Notes: generated by a model from the letters alone, not told the origin. A DNA stretch of 64,000 bases from Pelomonas sp. Root1217 (GCF_001425705.1 NZ_LMDC01000001.1:1286486-1350485), one strand, 5' to 3'. Shown: positions 10,308-19,165, counted from the first letter of the stretch. Made by a program: numbers and translations.

Positions 10308-10336
10308 GCAAAGCGGGTGCCTGGCACCCGCTTTGC
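10308..10336 (+). terminator. Intercistronic hairpin between gltI and gltJ
   Basis: A perfect 13-bp stem (GCAAAGCGGGTGC / GCACCCGCTTTGC) closes a 3-nt loop and is followed by TTTAGC. The T-run is short, so this is probably a partial terminator or a 3'-end stabiliser that lets much more gltI than gltJKL mRNA accumulate. It starts 24 bp after the gltI stop and 29 bp before the gltJ start. Confidence 0.7.
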
Positions 10337-10364
10337 TTTAGCTAAGAGGCTTGAGGAGAGGGCC

Positions 10365-11108
10365 ATGAGTTGGGACTGGCAGTTCTACTGCAATGACACC
10401 GCCACCGGGGAGGCCGTCGCCGGCTGCTTCGGCCCCGGCGGCAAGGAGCAGACCTATTTGCAATGGATGCTGGGCGCCTGGGGCTGGACGCTGAGCGTCT
10501 CGCTGCTGGCCCTCGTGCTGGCGCTGGTGGTCGGTTCGCTGATCGGCATTGCCCGCACGGCACCGAACAAGTGGTTGGCGCGCTTCGGCGAGGCGTGGAC
10601 CGAGCTCTTCCGCAACATCCCGCTGCTGGTGCAGGTCTTCCTCTGGTACCACGTGCTGCCTTCGCTCTTCCCGAGCCTGCGTGAGGCCGTGCCGCCCTCG
10701 GTGCTGGTGGTTTTCGCGCTGGGCTTCTTCACCAGTGCGCGCATCGGCGAGCAGGTCAAGGCCGGCATCAAGACCCTGCCCACCGGCCAGCGCTACGCCG
10801 GCCTGGCCATGGGCCTGACGCTGCCCCAGACCTACCGCCACGTGCTGCTGCCGATGGCGTTCCGCATCGTCATCCCGCCGCTGACGAGCGAGAGCATGAA
10901 CATCGTCAAGAACTCCGCGGTGGCCTTCGCTGTCAGCATCCCGGAGCTGGCGCAGTTCGCGCAGCAGGCCTCCGAGGAGACGTCTCATTTCGAGGAGATC
11001 TACATCCCCGTCACCGCGCTGTACTTCATCTCAGCCTTCGCCATCAACCGCATTGCCAAGTTCATCGAGGCGCGCGTGCGCATCCCTGGCCAGTCGGGAG
11101 GCAAGTGA
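10365..11108 (+). CDS. gltJ: Glutamate/aspartate ABC transporter permease GltJ
   Basis: A 247-residue inner-membrane permease starting MSWDWQFYCND at the ATG at 10365, with GAGGAGAGG just upstream. It has the BPD_transp_1 fold: several hydrophobic helices (TLSVSLLALVLALVVGSLIG) and the cytoplasmic coupling loop with GLAMGLTLPQTYRHVLLP, which contacts the ATPase. It should pair with GltK to form the translocation pore for acidic amino acids. Its stop overlaps the gltK start (TGATG), so the two subunits are probably translationally coupled. Confidence 0.94.
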   Translation: MSWDWQFYCNDTATGEAVAGCFGPGGKEQTYLQWMLGAWGWTLSVSLLALVLALVVGSLIGIARTAPNKWLARFGEAWTELFRNIPLLVQVFLWYHVLPSLFPSLREAVPPSVLVVFALGFFTSARIGEQVKAGIKTLPTGQRYAGLAMGLTLPQTYRHVLLPMAFRIVIPPLTSESMNIVKNSAVAFAVSIPELAQFAQQASEETSHFEEIYIPVTALYFISAFAINRIAKFIEARVRIPGQSGGK

Positions 11109-11773
11109 TGCTGAATCTCGACTATTCCTTCGTCAACTGGCAGGTCGTCCAGAGCTTTGTCGCCAAGGGTTTCTGGTTCTCCATCCAGCTGACGCTGGTG
11201 GCCATGATCGGCGGCATCATCCTCGGCACGCTGCTGGCGATGATGCGGCTGTCCAGCAAGCCCTGGCTGTCGGCGCCCGCGGCCTTCTACGTCGACACGC
11301 TTCGCTCTATCCCGCTGGTGATGGTGATCCTGTGGTTCTTCCTGCTGATCCCCAAGCTGGTCGGGCCGCTGGGCGGCCAGATGTCGGCCTTCATCACCTT
11401 CACGCTGTTCGAGGCCACGTACTACTCGGAGATCATGCGCGCCGGCATCCAGTCGGTGTCCAGGGGCCAGGTCAACGCCGGCTATGCGATGGGCATGAGC
11501 TACGGGCAGACGATGAAGCTGGTCGTGCTGCCCCAGGCCTTCCGCAACATGCTGCCGGTGCTGCTGACCCAGACCATCATCCTGTTCCAGGACACCTCGC
11601 TGGTCTACGCAGTGGGTGAGTACGACCTGCTCAAGGGCTTCGAGGTGGCCGGCAAGAACTTCAACCGCCCCGTCGAGACCTATCTGGCCGCCGCGGTCGT
11701 CTACTTCGTCATCTGCTTCGGGCTGTCCCGCATCGTGCGGGAGCTGCAGAAGAAGATTGCCATCATTCGCTGA
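11108..11773 (+). CDS. gltK: Glutamate/aspartate ABC transporter permease GltK
   Basis: A 221-residue permease (MLNLDYSFVNWQVVQSFVAK) with the same fold as GltJ and the coupling loop AGYAMGMSYGQTMKLVVLP. The ATG at 11108 overlaps the gltJ stop; a GTG at 11105 is a less likely alternative. It forms the second half of the heterodimeric pore. Nine bases separate it from gltL. Confidence 0.93.
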   Translation: MLNLDYSFVNWQVVQSFVAKGFWFSIQLTLVAMIGGIILGTLLAMMRLSSKPWLSAPAAFYVDTLRSIPLVMVILWFFLLIPKLVGPLGGQMSAFITFTLFEATYYSEIMRAGIQSVSRGQVNAGYAMGMSYGQTMKLVVLPQAFRNMLPVLLTQTIILFQDTSLVYAVGEYDLLKGFEVAGKNFNRPVETYLAAAVVYFVICFGLSRIVRELQKKIAIIR

Positions 11774-11782
11774 GGTCACGCT

Positions 11783-12517
11783 GTGATTGACATCAAGAAC
11801 ATCTCCAAGTGGTACGGCAGCTTCCAGGTGCTGACCGACTGCACCACGTCCATCAAGAAGGGCGAGGTCGTCGTCGTCTGCGGGCCCTCGGGCTCGGGCA
11901 AGTCGACGCTGATCAAGACCGTCAATGCGCTGGAGCCCTTCCAGAAGGGCGACATCGTCGTCGACGGCATCTCCATCGCCGACCCCAAGACCAACCTGCC
12001 CAAGCTGCGTTCGCGCGTCGGCATGGTGTTCCAGCATTTCGAACTCTTCCCACACCTGTCAGTGACCGAGAACCTGACCATCGCGCAGATCAAGGTGCTG
12101 GGTCGCTCGGCAGCCGACGCCAAGACCCGCGGCCTGAAGATGCTGGACCGCGTGGGCCTGAGCGCCCACAAGGACAAGTTCCCGGGCCAGCTCTCCGGCG
12201 GCCAGCAGCAGCGTGTGGCCATCGCGCGGGCGCTGTCGATGGACCCCATCGTCATGCTGTTCGACGAGCCGACCTCGGCGCTCGACCCCGAGATGGTCGG
12301 TGAGGTGCTGGACGTGATGGTGCAGCTCGCCCAGGAGGGCATGACCATGATGTGCGTGACCCATGAGATGGGCTTCGCCAAGCGCGTCAGCAACCGCGTC
12401 ATCTTCATGGACGCCGGCAAGATCGTCGAGGACTGCAGTAGCACCGACTTCTTCACCAAGCCCGAGGAGCGCTCGCCGCGCGCCAAGGACTTCCTCGCCA
12501 AGATCCTGCAGCACTGA
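11783..12517 (+). CDS. gltL: Glutamate/aspartate ABC transporter ATPase GltL
   Basis: A 244-residue ABC ATPase starting at GTG 11783 ([17 protein letters not shown]). It has Walker [11 protein letters not shown]-loop [10 protein letters not shown], signature [15 protein letters not shown], Walker [13 protein letters not shown] and the switch histidine in CVTHEM. It is the motor of the gltIJKL importer, dimerising under the permeases on the cytoplasmic face. Start and length match the family. The operon ends at the terminator at 12535-12563. Confidence 0.96.
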   Translation: MIDIKNISKWYGSFQVLTDCTTSIKKGEVVVVCGPSGSGKSTLIKTVNALEPFQKGDIVVDGISIADPKTNLPKLRSRVGMVFQHFELFPHLSVTENLTIAQIKVLGRSAADAKTRGLKMLDRVGLSAHKDKFPGQLSGGQQQRVAIARALSMDPIVMLFDEPTSALDPEMVGEVLDVMVQLAQEGMTMMCVTHEMGFAKRVSNRVIFMDAGKIVEDCSSTDFFTKPEERSPRAKDFLAKILQH

Positions 12518-12534
12518 GCGCGCTTCTCACCTGG

Positions 12535-12563
12535 AACGGCGGCCCGTCAAGGCCGCCGTTTTT
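12535..12563 (+). terminator. Terminator of the glt operon
   Basis: A 10-bp stem (AACGGCGGCC / GGCCGCCGTT) with a 6-nt loop runs into TTTTT on the plus strand. It begins 18 bp after the gltL stop and abuts the 3' end of the convergent SDR gene. Confidence 0.9.
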
Positions 12564-12566
12564 CGT

Positions 12567-13340
12567 TCACAGGAACATGCCGCCCGAGGCCTCCACACGC
12601 TGGCCGGTGATCCAGCCCGCGCCCGGGCGCATCAGCGCGGCCGCGGCGCCGCCGATGTCCTCGGCTTCGCCGACGCGGCCCAACGCCGTGACCGAGGCGA
12701 CAAAGCGGTTCAGCTCCGCGTTGTCGCGCACCGCGCCGCCGCCGAAGTCGGTCGCGATCGCGCCCGGTGCCAGCGTGTTGACGCGAATGCCGCGCGTGGC
12801 CAGCTCCTTGGCCTGGTAGCGGGTCAGCACTTCCACCGCGCCCTTCATCGCCGCGTAGGCGGCGTAGCCCGTGATGCTGAAGCGCGCCAGGCCGCTGGAG
12901 ATGTTGAGCACGCGGGCACCCGTTTTTTCACCGGTCGCCAGCAGCGGCAACAGGGCCTGGGTCAGGAAGAAGGGGCCCTTGAGGTGGATGGCAACCATGC
13001 TGTCGAACTGGGCCGGCGTCGTCTCTGCAAAGCTGGCGTGGGCGCCGGTACCGGCGTTGTTGATGAGGCCGTCGAGCTGGCTGGCGCCCCAGGCCTTCAG
13101 GCCCGCGCTCACCCGCTCGACGAAGCCCGGAAAGCTCGCCGCGTCAGCGACGTCCAGCGGCAGGGCCAGCGCGCGGCGGCCCAGGGCCTGGATCTGTGCG
13201 ACGACGGCATCCGCCGCCGTGGCGGCTTCACGGTAGGTCAGCACGATGTCGTGGCCGTCGCGGGCCAGGGCCAGTGCCATCTGGGCACCGAGGCCGCGGC
13301 TGCCGCCGGTGATCAGGGTGATGGGGGATGTGGAAGTCAT
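12567..13340 (-). CDS. SDR family oxidoreductase
   Basis: A 257-residue short-chain dehydrogenase. The N-terminal TGGSRGLGAQMA binds NAD(P), and NNAG (in DGLINNAGTG), the Ser in ISSG and the YxxxK pair in YAAYAAMK complete the catalytic set. The C-terminal WITGQRVEASGGMFL is the usual end of classical SDRs. An Arg right after the glycine motif (GGSRG) slightly favours NADPH. The substrate cannot be read from the sequence. It diverges from a LysR gene across 95 bp, so that regulator very probably controls it. Confidence 0.92.
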   Translation of the reverse strand: MTSTSPITLITGGSRGLGAQMALALARDGHDIVLTYREAATAADAVVAQIQALGRRALALPLDVADAASFPGFVERVSAGLKAWGASQLDGLINNAGTGAHASFAETTPAQFDSMVAIHLKGPFFLTQALLPLLATGEKTGARVLNISSGLARFSITGYAAYAAMKGAVEVLTRYQAKELATRGIRVNTLAPGAIATDFGGGAVRDNAELNRFVASVTALGRVGEAEDIGGAAAALMRPGAGWITGQRVEASGGMFL

Positions 13341-13435
13341 GTCAGCTCCGTCAGAGGGGTTGTGGGGACGGGCTGAAATTTATTGTTCACCCCAGAATGG
13401 ATAAAGTCGCCGCAACTGAAATGACTGTGCTCTGA
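13341..13435. promoter_or_regulatory. Divergent promoter region of the SDR and LysR genes
   Basis: This 95-bp gap drives an SDR gene to the left and a LysR gene to the right. It holds an AT-richer core with an inverted repeat TTTAT (13379-13383) and ATAAA (13401-13405), a candidate LysR contact site. No near-consensus -35/-10 pair stands out. Confidence 0.4.
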
Positions 13436-14374
13436 ATGCCTTCCAATCTTGACCTGGCGGCGCTGCGTGTCTTCCTGCAGGTGGCCGAACTGGCCCACTT
13501 CAGCCGGGCCGCCGACGAACTGGGCCTGCCCAAGGGCCGGGTCAGCCAGGTGGTGCGCGACCTGGAGGCGCAGCTCGGCACACGGCTCTTTCAGCGCACG
13601 ACGCGGCGGGTCAGCCTGACCTCGGACGGCGAGCTGCTTGCGGAGCGGGCCCGCGCGCTGATGGCGGATGCCGGCGAGATCGAGGCGCTGTTCCAGCAGG
13701 ACCAGCAGCTCTGCGGCCGGCTGCGCGTGGACATGCCGGTGCGCCTGGCGCTGGACGCCGTGCTGCCGGCCCTGCCGGAATTCCTGGCCGCCCACCCTGG
13801 CGTGACCGTGGAGCTGAGCTGCACCGACCGCCGCGTCGACCTGGTGGAAGAGGGCTTCGACTGCGTGCTGCGCGTGGGCGCCGTTCACGACCCACTGCTG
13901 GTGGCGCGGCCGCTCGGGCAGATGCGCATGGTCAACGTGGCCAGCCCCGGCTACCTCGCCGCGCACCGCACGCCGGCCACGCCGGACGACCTGGTCACGC
14001 AGGGCCACCATCTGGTGCACTACAGCCAGAGCTGGGCCGACCGCCGCCCGCGATTCGACTGGGTGGACGCCAGCGGGCAGGAGCGCACGCTGACCCTGCC
14101 GTCCCGTGTCACCGTCAACAACACCGACGCCTACCAGGCGGCCGCGGTGGCCGGCGCGGGCATTGCGCAGTTCCCTCTTCAGGGCGTGCGCCACCTGTTG
14201 GCCGACGGCCTGCTGGTGCAGGTGCTGGAGGGTTTCGATGCCGCGCCGCTGCCGGTACGGCTGGTGATGAGCCAGCGCCGCCACACGCCGCGCCGGGTGC
14301 GCGTGTTCATGGACTGGCTGGCGGAGCGGCTGGCCGACCGGCTCGACCCCGAGAACCTGACCCCTACAGCTTGA
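13436..14374 (+). CDS. LysR-family transcriptional regulator
   Basis: A 312-residue LysR regulator (MPSNLDLAALRVFLQVAE) with the winged helix at residues 1-60 (FSRAADELGLPKGRVSQVV, RLFQRTTRRVSLTSDG) and an effector-binding domain. The block RLALDAVLPALPEFLAAHPG and the CTDRRVDLVEEGFDCVLRVG segment are typical of the CrgA-like subgroup, whose members often control an adjacent oxidoreductase. Divergence from the SDR gene fits this. Its 3' end overlaps the 3' end of the convergent telA gene by 11 bp. Confidence 0.92.
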   Translation: MPSNLDLAALRVFLQVAELAHFSRAADELGLPKGRVSQVVRDLEAQLGTRLFQRTTRRVSLTSDGELLAERARALMADAGEIEALFQQDQQLCGRLRVDMPVRLALDAVLPALPEFLAAHPGVTVELSCTDRRVDLVEEGFDCVLRVGAVHDPLLVARPLGQMRMVNVASPGYLAAHRTPATPDDLVTQGHHLVHYSQSWADRRPRFDWVDASGQERTLTLPSRVTVNNTDAYQAAAVAGAGIAQFPLQGVRHLLADGLLVQVLEGFDAAPLPVRLVMSQRRHTPRRVRVFMDWLAERLADRLDPENLTPTA

Positions 14375-15572
14375 CCGGGCCGTCAATGGCCGTGCCGGCC
14401 ACCGCCGCCTTCGCCTGCTGCTGGCGCACGCGGTCCAGATAGCCTTCCGACCGCTGCAACTGCTCCTGGATGAGCTTGTTGTTGGTGCCCATCGTCTCGA
14501 TGGCCTTGCTGCGGAAGTTGTCCATCGCGTCCATGGCCTGGAAGGTCTGGTCGAACATCGACTGGATCTGCTGGATGCCCAGCATGGGGTTGGACGAGAA
14601 CTCGGCCGTCGCGTCGACATGCTGGTTCAGCGCCGTGCCGGTCTGCTGGATCAGGTCGCCGATGGTCTTGTTGACGCCCTGCAGCATCTGCATGACCTCG
14701 ATCTGGTTGCCGGTGGCGCGCGCCACGGTCTGGGCAACGGCCAGGGCGCTCATGCCGGTGGTGGCCACGCGGTCGCAGCCGATCATCATTTCGCGCCCGG
14801 TCTTTTTCAGCACGTCCAGCGCCAGGTAGCCGTTCACGCAGACGGCCTGCTGGGTCTGGATGTCGGCCAGGTTCTGACGGGCATAGAACAGCACCTCCTG
14901 CTCCAGCGCCTTGGCCTTCATCGGGTCGGTCGGTTGCAGCTCCTGCACGCGCGTGGCCAGGCGCTCGTCCAGCACACGAGCAAAGCGCGCGGCGGCGGCG
15001 AGCTTCTGCATCGCCTCCCAGAGCTTGCTGCGCGTGGCCTCGACGTCGATGACGTCCTTCTGGATGTCGTCCTTGGCCGCGTAGAGCTGGGTCATGGCCG
15101 TCTGCAGCTGCGAGCTGGCGGACTGGAAGCGGCGGAAATAGGCCTCCAGCTTGTTGCCGAAGGGAATGATCCCGAGCAGCTTGCGCGGCTGCAGCAGGTC
15201 GCCGTCCTTGCCGGGGTTGAGCTCGTCGAGCTGGCCGCGGATGGCCGCGATGGCCTTGTAGGCCGGCGTGTCCGTCGCGCCGACGAAGTTGCGCTGCATC
15301 AGGCTGCCCTGCATCAGGCCGGCGGCCAGGCTGATCTCCTGGCGGCCGAGCTGGAAGGCGCTGTCCAGCTTGGCCTTGAAGGGTTCGCTGTGCAGGTCTT
15401 CCTTTTCGAGCGCCTCGATGAAGCGCTGTACCTGCGCGTCCACCTGGCTGCTGACCTCGGCCTTCAGCGGCACGGCCTCGACGGCGGCGGCCGGTTGCAC
15501 CGGCGTGATGACCTCGGGCGGGGTCAGCGTGAAGGTGGGGGCAGCGGTCGCGGTGGTCGTCGTGGTGTTCAT
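14364..15572 (-). CDS. TelA/KlaA family (toxic anion resistance) protein
   Basis: A 402-residue cytoplasmic protein without signal or membrane segments. It shows the TelA family pattern: a charged N-terminal third, a central helical block with LLGIIPFGNKLEAYFRRFQS, and long Leu/Gln-rich helices (EVLFYARQNLADIQTQQAV; IEVMQMLQGVNKTIGDLIQ) likely to form coiled coils. TelA/KlaA proteins were named for tellurite resistance on plasmid RK2; their biochemical activity is not established. In Bacillus subtilis the homologue yaaN sits next to xpaC, and here an XpaC-like gene lies directly upstream and overlaps the telA start by 4 bp. It is the last gene of a four-gene operon. Confidence 0.88.
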   Translation of the reverse strand: MNTTTTTATAAPTFTLTPPEVITPVQPAAAVEAVPLKAEVSSQVDAQVQRFIEALEKEDLHSEPFKAKLDSAFQLGRQEISLAAGLMQGSLMQRNFVGATDTPAYKAIAAIRGQLDELNPGKDGDLLQPRKLLGIIPFGNKLEAYFRRFQSASSQLQTAMTQLYAAKDDIQKDVIDVEATRSKLWEAMQKLAAAARFARVLDERLATRVQELQPTDPMKAKALEQEVLFYARQNLADIQTQQAVCVNGYLALDVLKKTGREMMIGCDRVATTGMSALAVAQTVARATGNQIEVMQMLQGVNKTIGDLIQQTGTALNQHVDATAEFSSNPMLGIQQIQSMFDQTFQAMDAMDNFRSKAIETMGTNNKLIQEQLQRSEGYLDRVRQQQAKAAVAGTAIDGPVKL

Positions 15573-16222
15573 GCGATGTCCTTGTTGCCGAACTTCTGGT
15601 TCAGGAATTCACTGTGGCGCAGGAAGGCCTGGGCGTCCTGCGAGGCGAGATCGTCGCCGAGCTGCTCGACCTTGGTCTCCAGCTCGGCAAGCACGCCCTC
15701 GAAGGTGGTCTGGGCCGTCTTGCCGTTGGCCAGCAGCTTGGTGGTGGCGAACTGAGGCGGGATGCTGAGGTAGGTGTTGAGCGCCTGCGGCAGGTAGCTG
15801 ATGGCGATGTGGCGGGCGTGGAAGGTCTCCTGCAGGCTCAGGTGGCCCTTGCTGCGCTCCCACTGGTCGAGCAGGGCTTCCAGGCGCTGGCAGAGCTGCT
15901 TGATGCGCTGGGCCAGGGCGCTGGGGATTCGGCCGCCCGGGTTGTGCTCGGTCAGGCCACGCACGCCGGCGAGCGCCCGGCCCATGGCCTCGCGGGCATC
16001 GCCCTCGTCCTCGAAGTTCAGCGCCTCCCACTCGTCCTCGCGCGTGCTGGGCCAGCCCCACCAGAGTGCGCCGCCGACCAGGCCGACGACGTAGCCCAGG
16101 GCCGCCACACCCAAGCCCCAGCCACCGAGAAAGCCCAGGCCCTTGAGCACCAGCACGGCGGTCGCCGCCAGCAGACCGCACCAATTCGCTGGCGCGTTCA
16201 GCCATCTCAACAACCCGCTCAT
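15569..16222 (-). CDS. XpaC-like membrane protein, TelA partner
   Basis: A 217-residue protein starting at the ATG at 16222 (MSGLLRWLNAPANWCGLLAA). Two hydrophobic segments at about residues 12-30 and 34-55 form a hairpin in the membrane. The remainder is cytoplasmic and helical, with LSLQETFHARHIAISYLPQALNTYLSIP. That LPxxLxxYLxxP pattern resembles XpaC (5-bromo-4-chloroindolyl phosphate hydrolysis family), the usual partner of TelA-type proteins. A longer in-frame N-terminus to 16351 is possible but would cross a GC-rich repeat and the previous gene. The stop overlaps telA (ATGA). Family assignment is moderate. Confidence 0.7.
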   Translation of the reverse strand: MSGLLRWLNAPANWCGLLAATAVLVLKGLGFLGGWGLGVAALGYVVGLVGGALWWGWPSTREDEWEALNFEDEGDAREAMGRALAGVRGLTEHNPGGRIPSALAQRIKQLCQRLEALLDQWERSKGHLSLQETFHARHIAISYLPQALNTYLSIPPQFATTKLLANGKTAQTTFEGVLAELETKVEQLGDDLASQDAQAFLRHSEFLNQKFGNKDIA

Positions 16223-16295
16223 TGGTTGACCCCCACGGCGCTGCGCGCCTGCCCCCCGAGGGGGCGCTCGCCACTTCGGAACGGCCGTGCGTGGC
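16223..16295 (-). repeat. GC-rich palindromic intergenic repeat at an operon junction
   Basis: The 73 bp between the vWA gene and the XpaC-like gene hold a palindrome CCCCCC-GA-GGGGG and ends, on the minus strand, in GTGGGGGT a few bases before the XpaC-like ATG. It looks like one of a family of intergenic repeats that sit inside operons and provide a Shine-Dalgarno-like sequence (compare 44123-44228, 45306-45410 and 35327-35372). Confidence 0.5.
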
Positions 16296-17966
16296 TCATT
16301 GGTAAGCCCGGATGTCCTTGAACACCGCATACAGCGGCGTCTTGCGCGCATCGAAGACGCGGCCGCCGGTGATCTCCACCAGCGCCTTCAGGTCGCCCGC
16401 ATCGGCCTCGCCGAACAGCACCATGAAGACCGGGATGCCGCGCACGTCCTCGGGCAGCTGCTCATAGGCGCGCCGGAAGTCGTCCAGGCGCCGGCCCATG
16501 TTGCTCTTGCCGTCGGTGAAGGCGACGACCGAGTACTGGTAGTCGGGGTTGCGCTTGCGCTCCTCCAGCATCTGCTCCAGGCCGGCCAGCACCGCGTCGT
16601 ACAGGGCGGTGCCACCGGCCATCTGCAGGCCGTCGGCGGCGTCGCGCACGCGCCGCAGCTCGGCCAGCTTGGCCTCGGTGTCGGTTTGCGGCTGCACGCC
16701 CTTGGCCACCTTGCTGCCGGCCGGGATCTGGAAGGGCACGGGCTCGCGAGGCTTGTCGCTGAAGGGCAGGAACCACAGCCGCTCGCGGTTGGTCAGCTTG
16801 GCCACGCGGCCGGTCAGCGAGGCGTCGGCGCCGGCCAGGTAGTGGATGGCTTCGACAAGCTGCTCGCGCCGCTTGCCCTGCATGCTGCCGCTGGTGTCGA
16901 GCACGAAGGTGCTGGCGATGGGCTTGCGGAACTCGTTCAGGTAGGCGTCGATGAGGCCATCGGCCAGCTGGCGGTCCGGCGAGAAAGGCAGCTCGACCTG
17001 GAAGCCGCGCGCCGGCAGGATGTCGGCCACCTGCGCGGCCACCTCGGCGCGCATCGGCCGGCGCAGGGTCTGCCGGGCCAGCCACAGCTGTGCCGCGTCG
17101 CCCTTCAGGTACTCGACGACCTTGAGGTAGTCGGCGCGACGGGCCTCGTTGAGCAGCATCAGCGGATAGTCGGCCGTGGTCACGCCCTCGAAGGGGTAGA
17201 TCAGGTGCAGCGGTTCGCGCAGCTTGCCGCTGGCGTTCAGCGTCAGCAGCCAGCTCTCGTAGTTGATGAAGGCGTTGGCGCGCGTGCCCTGCTGCTTGAT
17301 GAACTGCTCGGCGAGATACGTGGAGTTGTCGCCCACGATCTTGTAGCCCTTCAGGAAGTCGGCAATCGCGCCGCGGTCCACGTCGGCGGCGGAAAGCGCC
17401 TCGCCTTTGCCGCCGGCAGCCGCGACGACGCCCAGCAGGGCCATGAAGCCCTGGTTGCTGGTGGCCGGGTTGGACAGCGCGTACTGCAGCTTGCCTTGCT
17501 TGGCGGCACGGGTGATGTCGGCCCAGGTCAGCTTGGCGTCGGGCTTGTCCCAGCCGTTCTTGGCCGCATCGCTCTTGCTGACGCCTACCGCCATGGGCGA
17601 CAGCATGATCTTTTCCTGCAGCTTGACCTTGCCCTGGCCGGCCGCGTCGCTGAGCAGGTATTTGGCGTTGGCGAACCAGGCCACGTCGGGCTTGGGCTTG
17701 CCGGCGCTGTCACCGCTGAGCACCTCCTGCGTGCTCTCCATCGTGCCGCCGAAGCGAAACTGCACGTCGATGCCGGTGGCGGCCTTGATCTGAGCGGCCA
17801 GCGGCTCGATGTCCTTGAGGTCGCTGGTGGCCAGCACCTGCAGCGTGGCACTGGTGGCGGCCGGTGGCGGCGCCACGGGCGTGGCGGGTTCCTCGGCTTT
17901 CTTGCCGCAGGCGGCCAGCAGCGTGAAGCTCAACAGCAAAAGGGCACGGCGCGCGATCCTGGTCAC
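16296..17966 (-). CDS. Lipoprotein with periplasmic binding-protein domain and C-terminal vWA domain
   Basis: A 556-residue lipoprotein: lipobox LLAAC with lipidation at Cys20, then a Pro/Ala linker. Residues 40-330 form a type II binding-protein-like domain ([49 protein letters not shown]) similar to the ModA/SBP_bac_11 class. Residues 350-550 form a von Willebrand A domain with an intact MIDAS: Asp357, Ser359 and Ser361 in DTSGSM, Thr in AGGTALYD and Asp in AFTDGKSN. Such a fusion suggests ligand sensing coupled to metal-dependent protein binding in the periplasm or at the membrane. It overlaps the upstream gene by 4 bp. The function is unknown. Confidence 0.85.
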   Translation of the reverse strand: MTRIARRALLLLSFTLLAACGKKAEEPATPVAPPPAATSATLQVLATSDLKDIEPLAAQIKAATGIDVQFRFGGTMESTQEVLSGDSAGKPKPDVAWFANAKYLLSDAAGQGKVKLQEKIMLSPMAVGVSKSDAAKNGWDKPDAKLTWADITRAAKQGKLQYALSNPATSNQGFMALLGVVAAAGGKGEALSAADVDRGAIADFLKGYKIVGDNSTYLAEQFIKQQGTRANAFINYESWLLTLNASGKLREPLHLIYPFEGVTTADYPLMLLNEARRADYLKVVEYLKGDAAQLWLARQTLRRPMRAEVAAQVADILPARGFQVELPFSPDRQLADGLIDAYLNEFRKPIASTFVLDTSGSMQGKRREQLVEAIHYLAGADASLTGRVAKLTNRERLWFLPFSDKPREPVPFQIPAGSKVAKGVQPQTDTEAKLAELRRVRDAADGLQMAGGTALYDAVLAGLEQMLEERKRNPDYQYSVVAFTDGKSNMGRRLDDFRRAYEQLPEDVRGIPVFMVLFGEADAGDLKALVEITGGRVFDARKTPLYAVFKDIRAYQ

Positions 17967-19087
17967 TGGTTCATCTCCCGGCTGACGATGTCGATCATTT
18001 CAAACATCAAATCGAACCCTGGCGGGTCGATGACCTGGTTGAGCTTGACGTCCACCGCCAGGCCGGCCGTCTTGGCGGCCTCGGCAAAGGCAGCCGTGTC
18101 GCCGGTGCGAAAGCCCTGCTCGAGTGCGACTGCCTGCAGCGTTTTGTTCGTCGCCAGCAGTTCGGCCAGCTGCTTGCCGCGCTCGTTCAGCGCCACCAGC
18201 ACCCATTTGTTGACGATGGTCGGCTGCGGGTACATCAGCACCATCTCGGGCCGCACGCCGCCCTTTTGCGCCTGGGCCACCATCTGCGCCTCGTAGATGA
18301 AGGTCATCGGCGTTTTGCCCATGCCGATGGACAGGTAGTCGTCGAAGGCACCGTTGACGTAGTTCTCCTGGAAGCCCTGGCGCTTGAACAGCTCGGTCAG
18401 CTGCGTCGCGTACTTCTGCGCCGCCGTGCGGTCGGCCACCACGTCGCCGTTGAGCGCCGCCGAGGTCAGGGCCAGGTACATGGCCGCGGAGTTGCTGCGG
18501 CGGATGTCGGTGGTGCTCACCAGCACGCTGCGCGACACCGCGTAGTCGCCACTGGCCTTCAGGTCGCGCCAGCGCTGCTTGGCCAGCATGGCCTGGGTGA
18601 GCTTTTCCATGTCCAGGCTGTAGACCTTGGGCGCCTGTGCCTTGGCCATGCCGTTGGCGGCCAGGATCTTGGCGACCGGCTCCCAGGAGGCGACGACCAG
18701 CGGCGTGTGAAAGGGCGAGGTCTGGGTCGCCGTCTTGCCGGCCTTGCGGGCGGCGTCGGCAATCATGTTGGCGGCGACCACGCCGCTGGCGATGAAGAAG
18801 TCGGGTTGGTCGGCCGCGCCGATCTTCGCCGCCATGTCGCGGCTGCCCACGCGGGCCACCTGCACCGGCAGCTTGGCGCCAGCCAGCAGCTTGCTCACCC
18901 TCTCGTCTTTGAAGAACGCCTCCACGTCGACGGCGATCAGCCCCTTGAGCGGCTCAGCGCTCGCGACGGCCGCCTGCTCCTGGGCGATCTGCCTGGTTTC
19001 GTCATTGGCGCGCAATGCAAAAAACAGGGCGCCGCCGAACAGCGCCAACAGGACCACGGTGCCGGCCAGGCGTTTTGCGGTGTTCAT
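17963..19087 (-). CDS. Membrane-anchored periplasmic binding-protein-like protein
   Basis: A 374-residue protein from the ATG at 19087 ([20 protein letters not shown]), with AAAGGAG upstream. One N-terminal transmembrane helix (about residues 7-25) has no cleavage site and should anchor the rest in the periplasm. The body has binding-protein features: [70 protein letters not shown]. These resemble the extracellular solute-binding domain fused to vWA in the next gene, so the operon encodes two related sensors. It is first in the four-gene operon with the vWA lipoprotein, XpaC-like protein and TelA. I do not recognise a named family. Confidence 0.75.
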   Translation of the reverse strand: MNTAKRLAGTVVLLALFGGALFFALRANDETRQIAQEQAAVASAEPLKGLIAVDVEAFFKDERVSKLLAGAKLPVQVARVGSRDMAAKIGAADQPDFFIASGVVAANMIADAARKAGKTATQTSPFHTPLVVASWEPVAKILAANGMAKAQAPKVYSLDMEKLTQAMLAKQRWRDLKASGDYAVSRSVLVSTTDIRRSNSAAMYLALTSAALNGDVVADRTAAQKYATQLTELFKRQGFQENYVNGAFDDYLSIGMGKTPMTFIYEAQMVAQAQKGGVRPEMVLMYPQPTIVNKWVLVALNERGKQLAELLATNKTLQAVALEQGFRTGDTAAFAEAAKTAGLAVDVKLNQVIDPPGFDLMFEMIDIVSREMNQ

Positions 19088-19165
19088 GAGGGGGTGCAAG
19101 CTCCTTTCAATGAGATGCGCAGTGTGCCTGCACCGGGCGGGGTGCGGCGGCGACAATCCGGTTTT

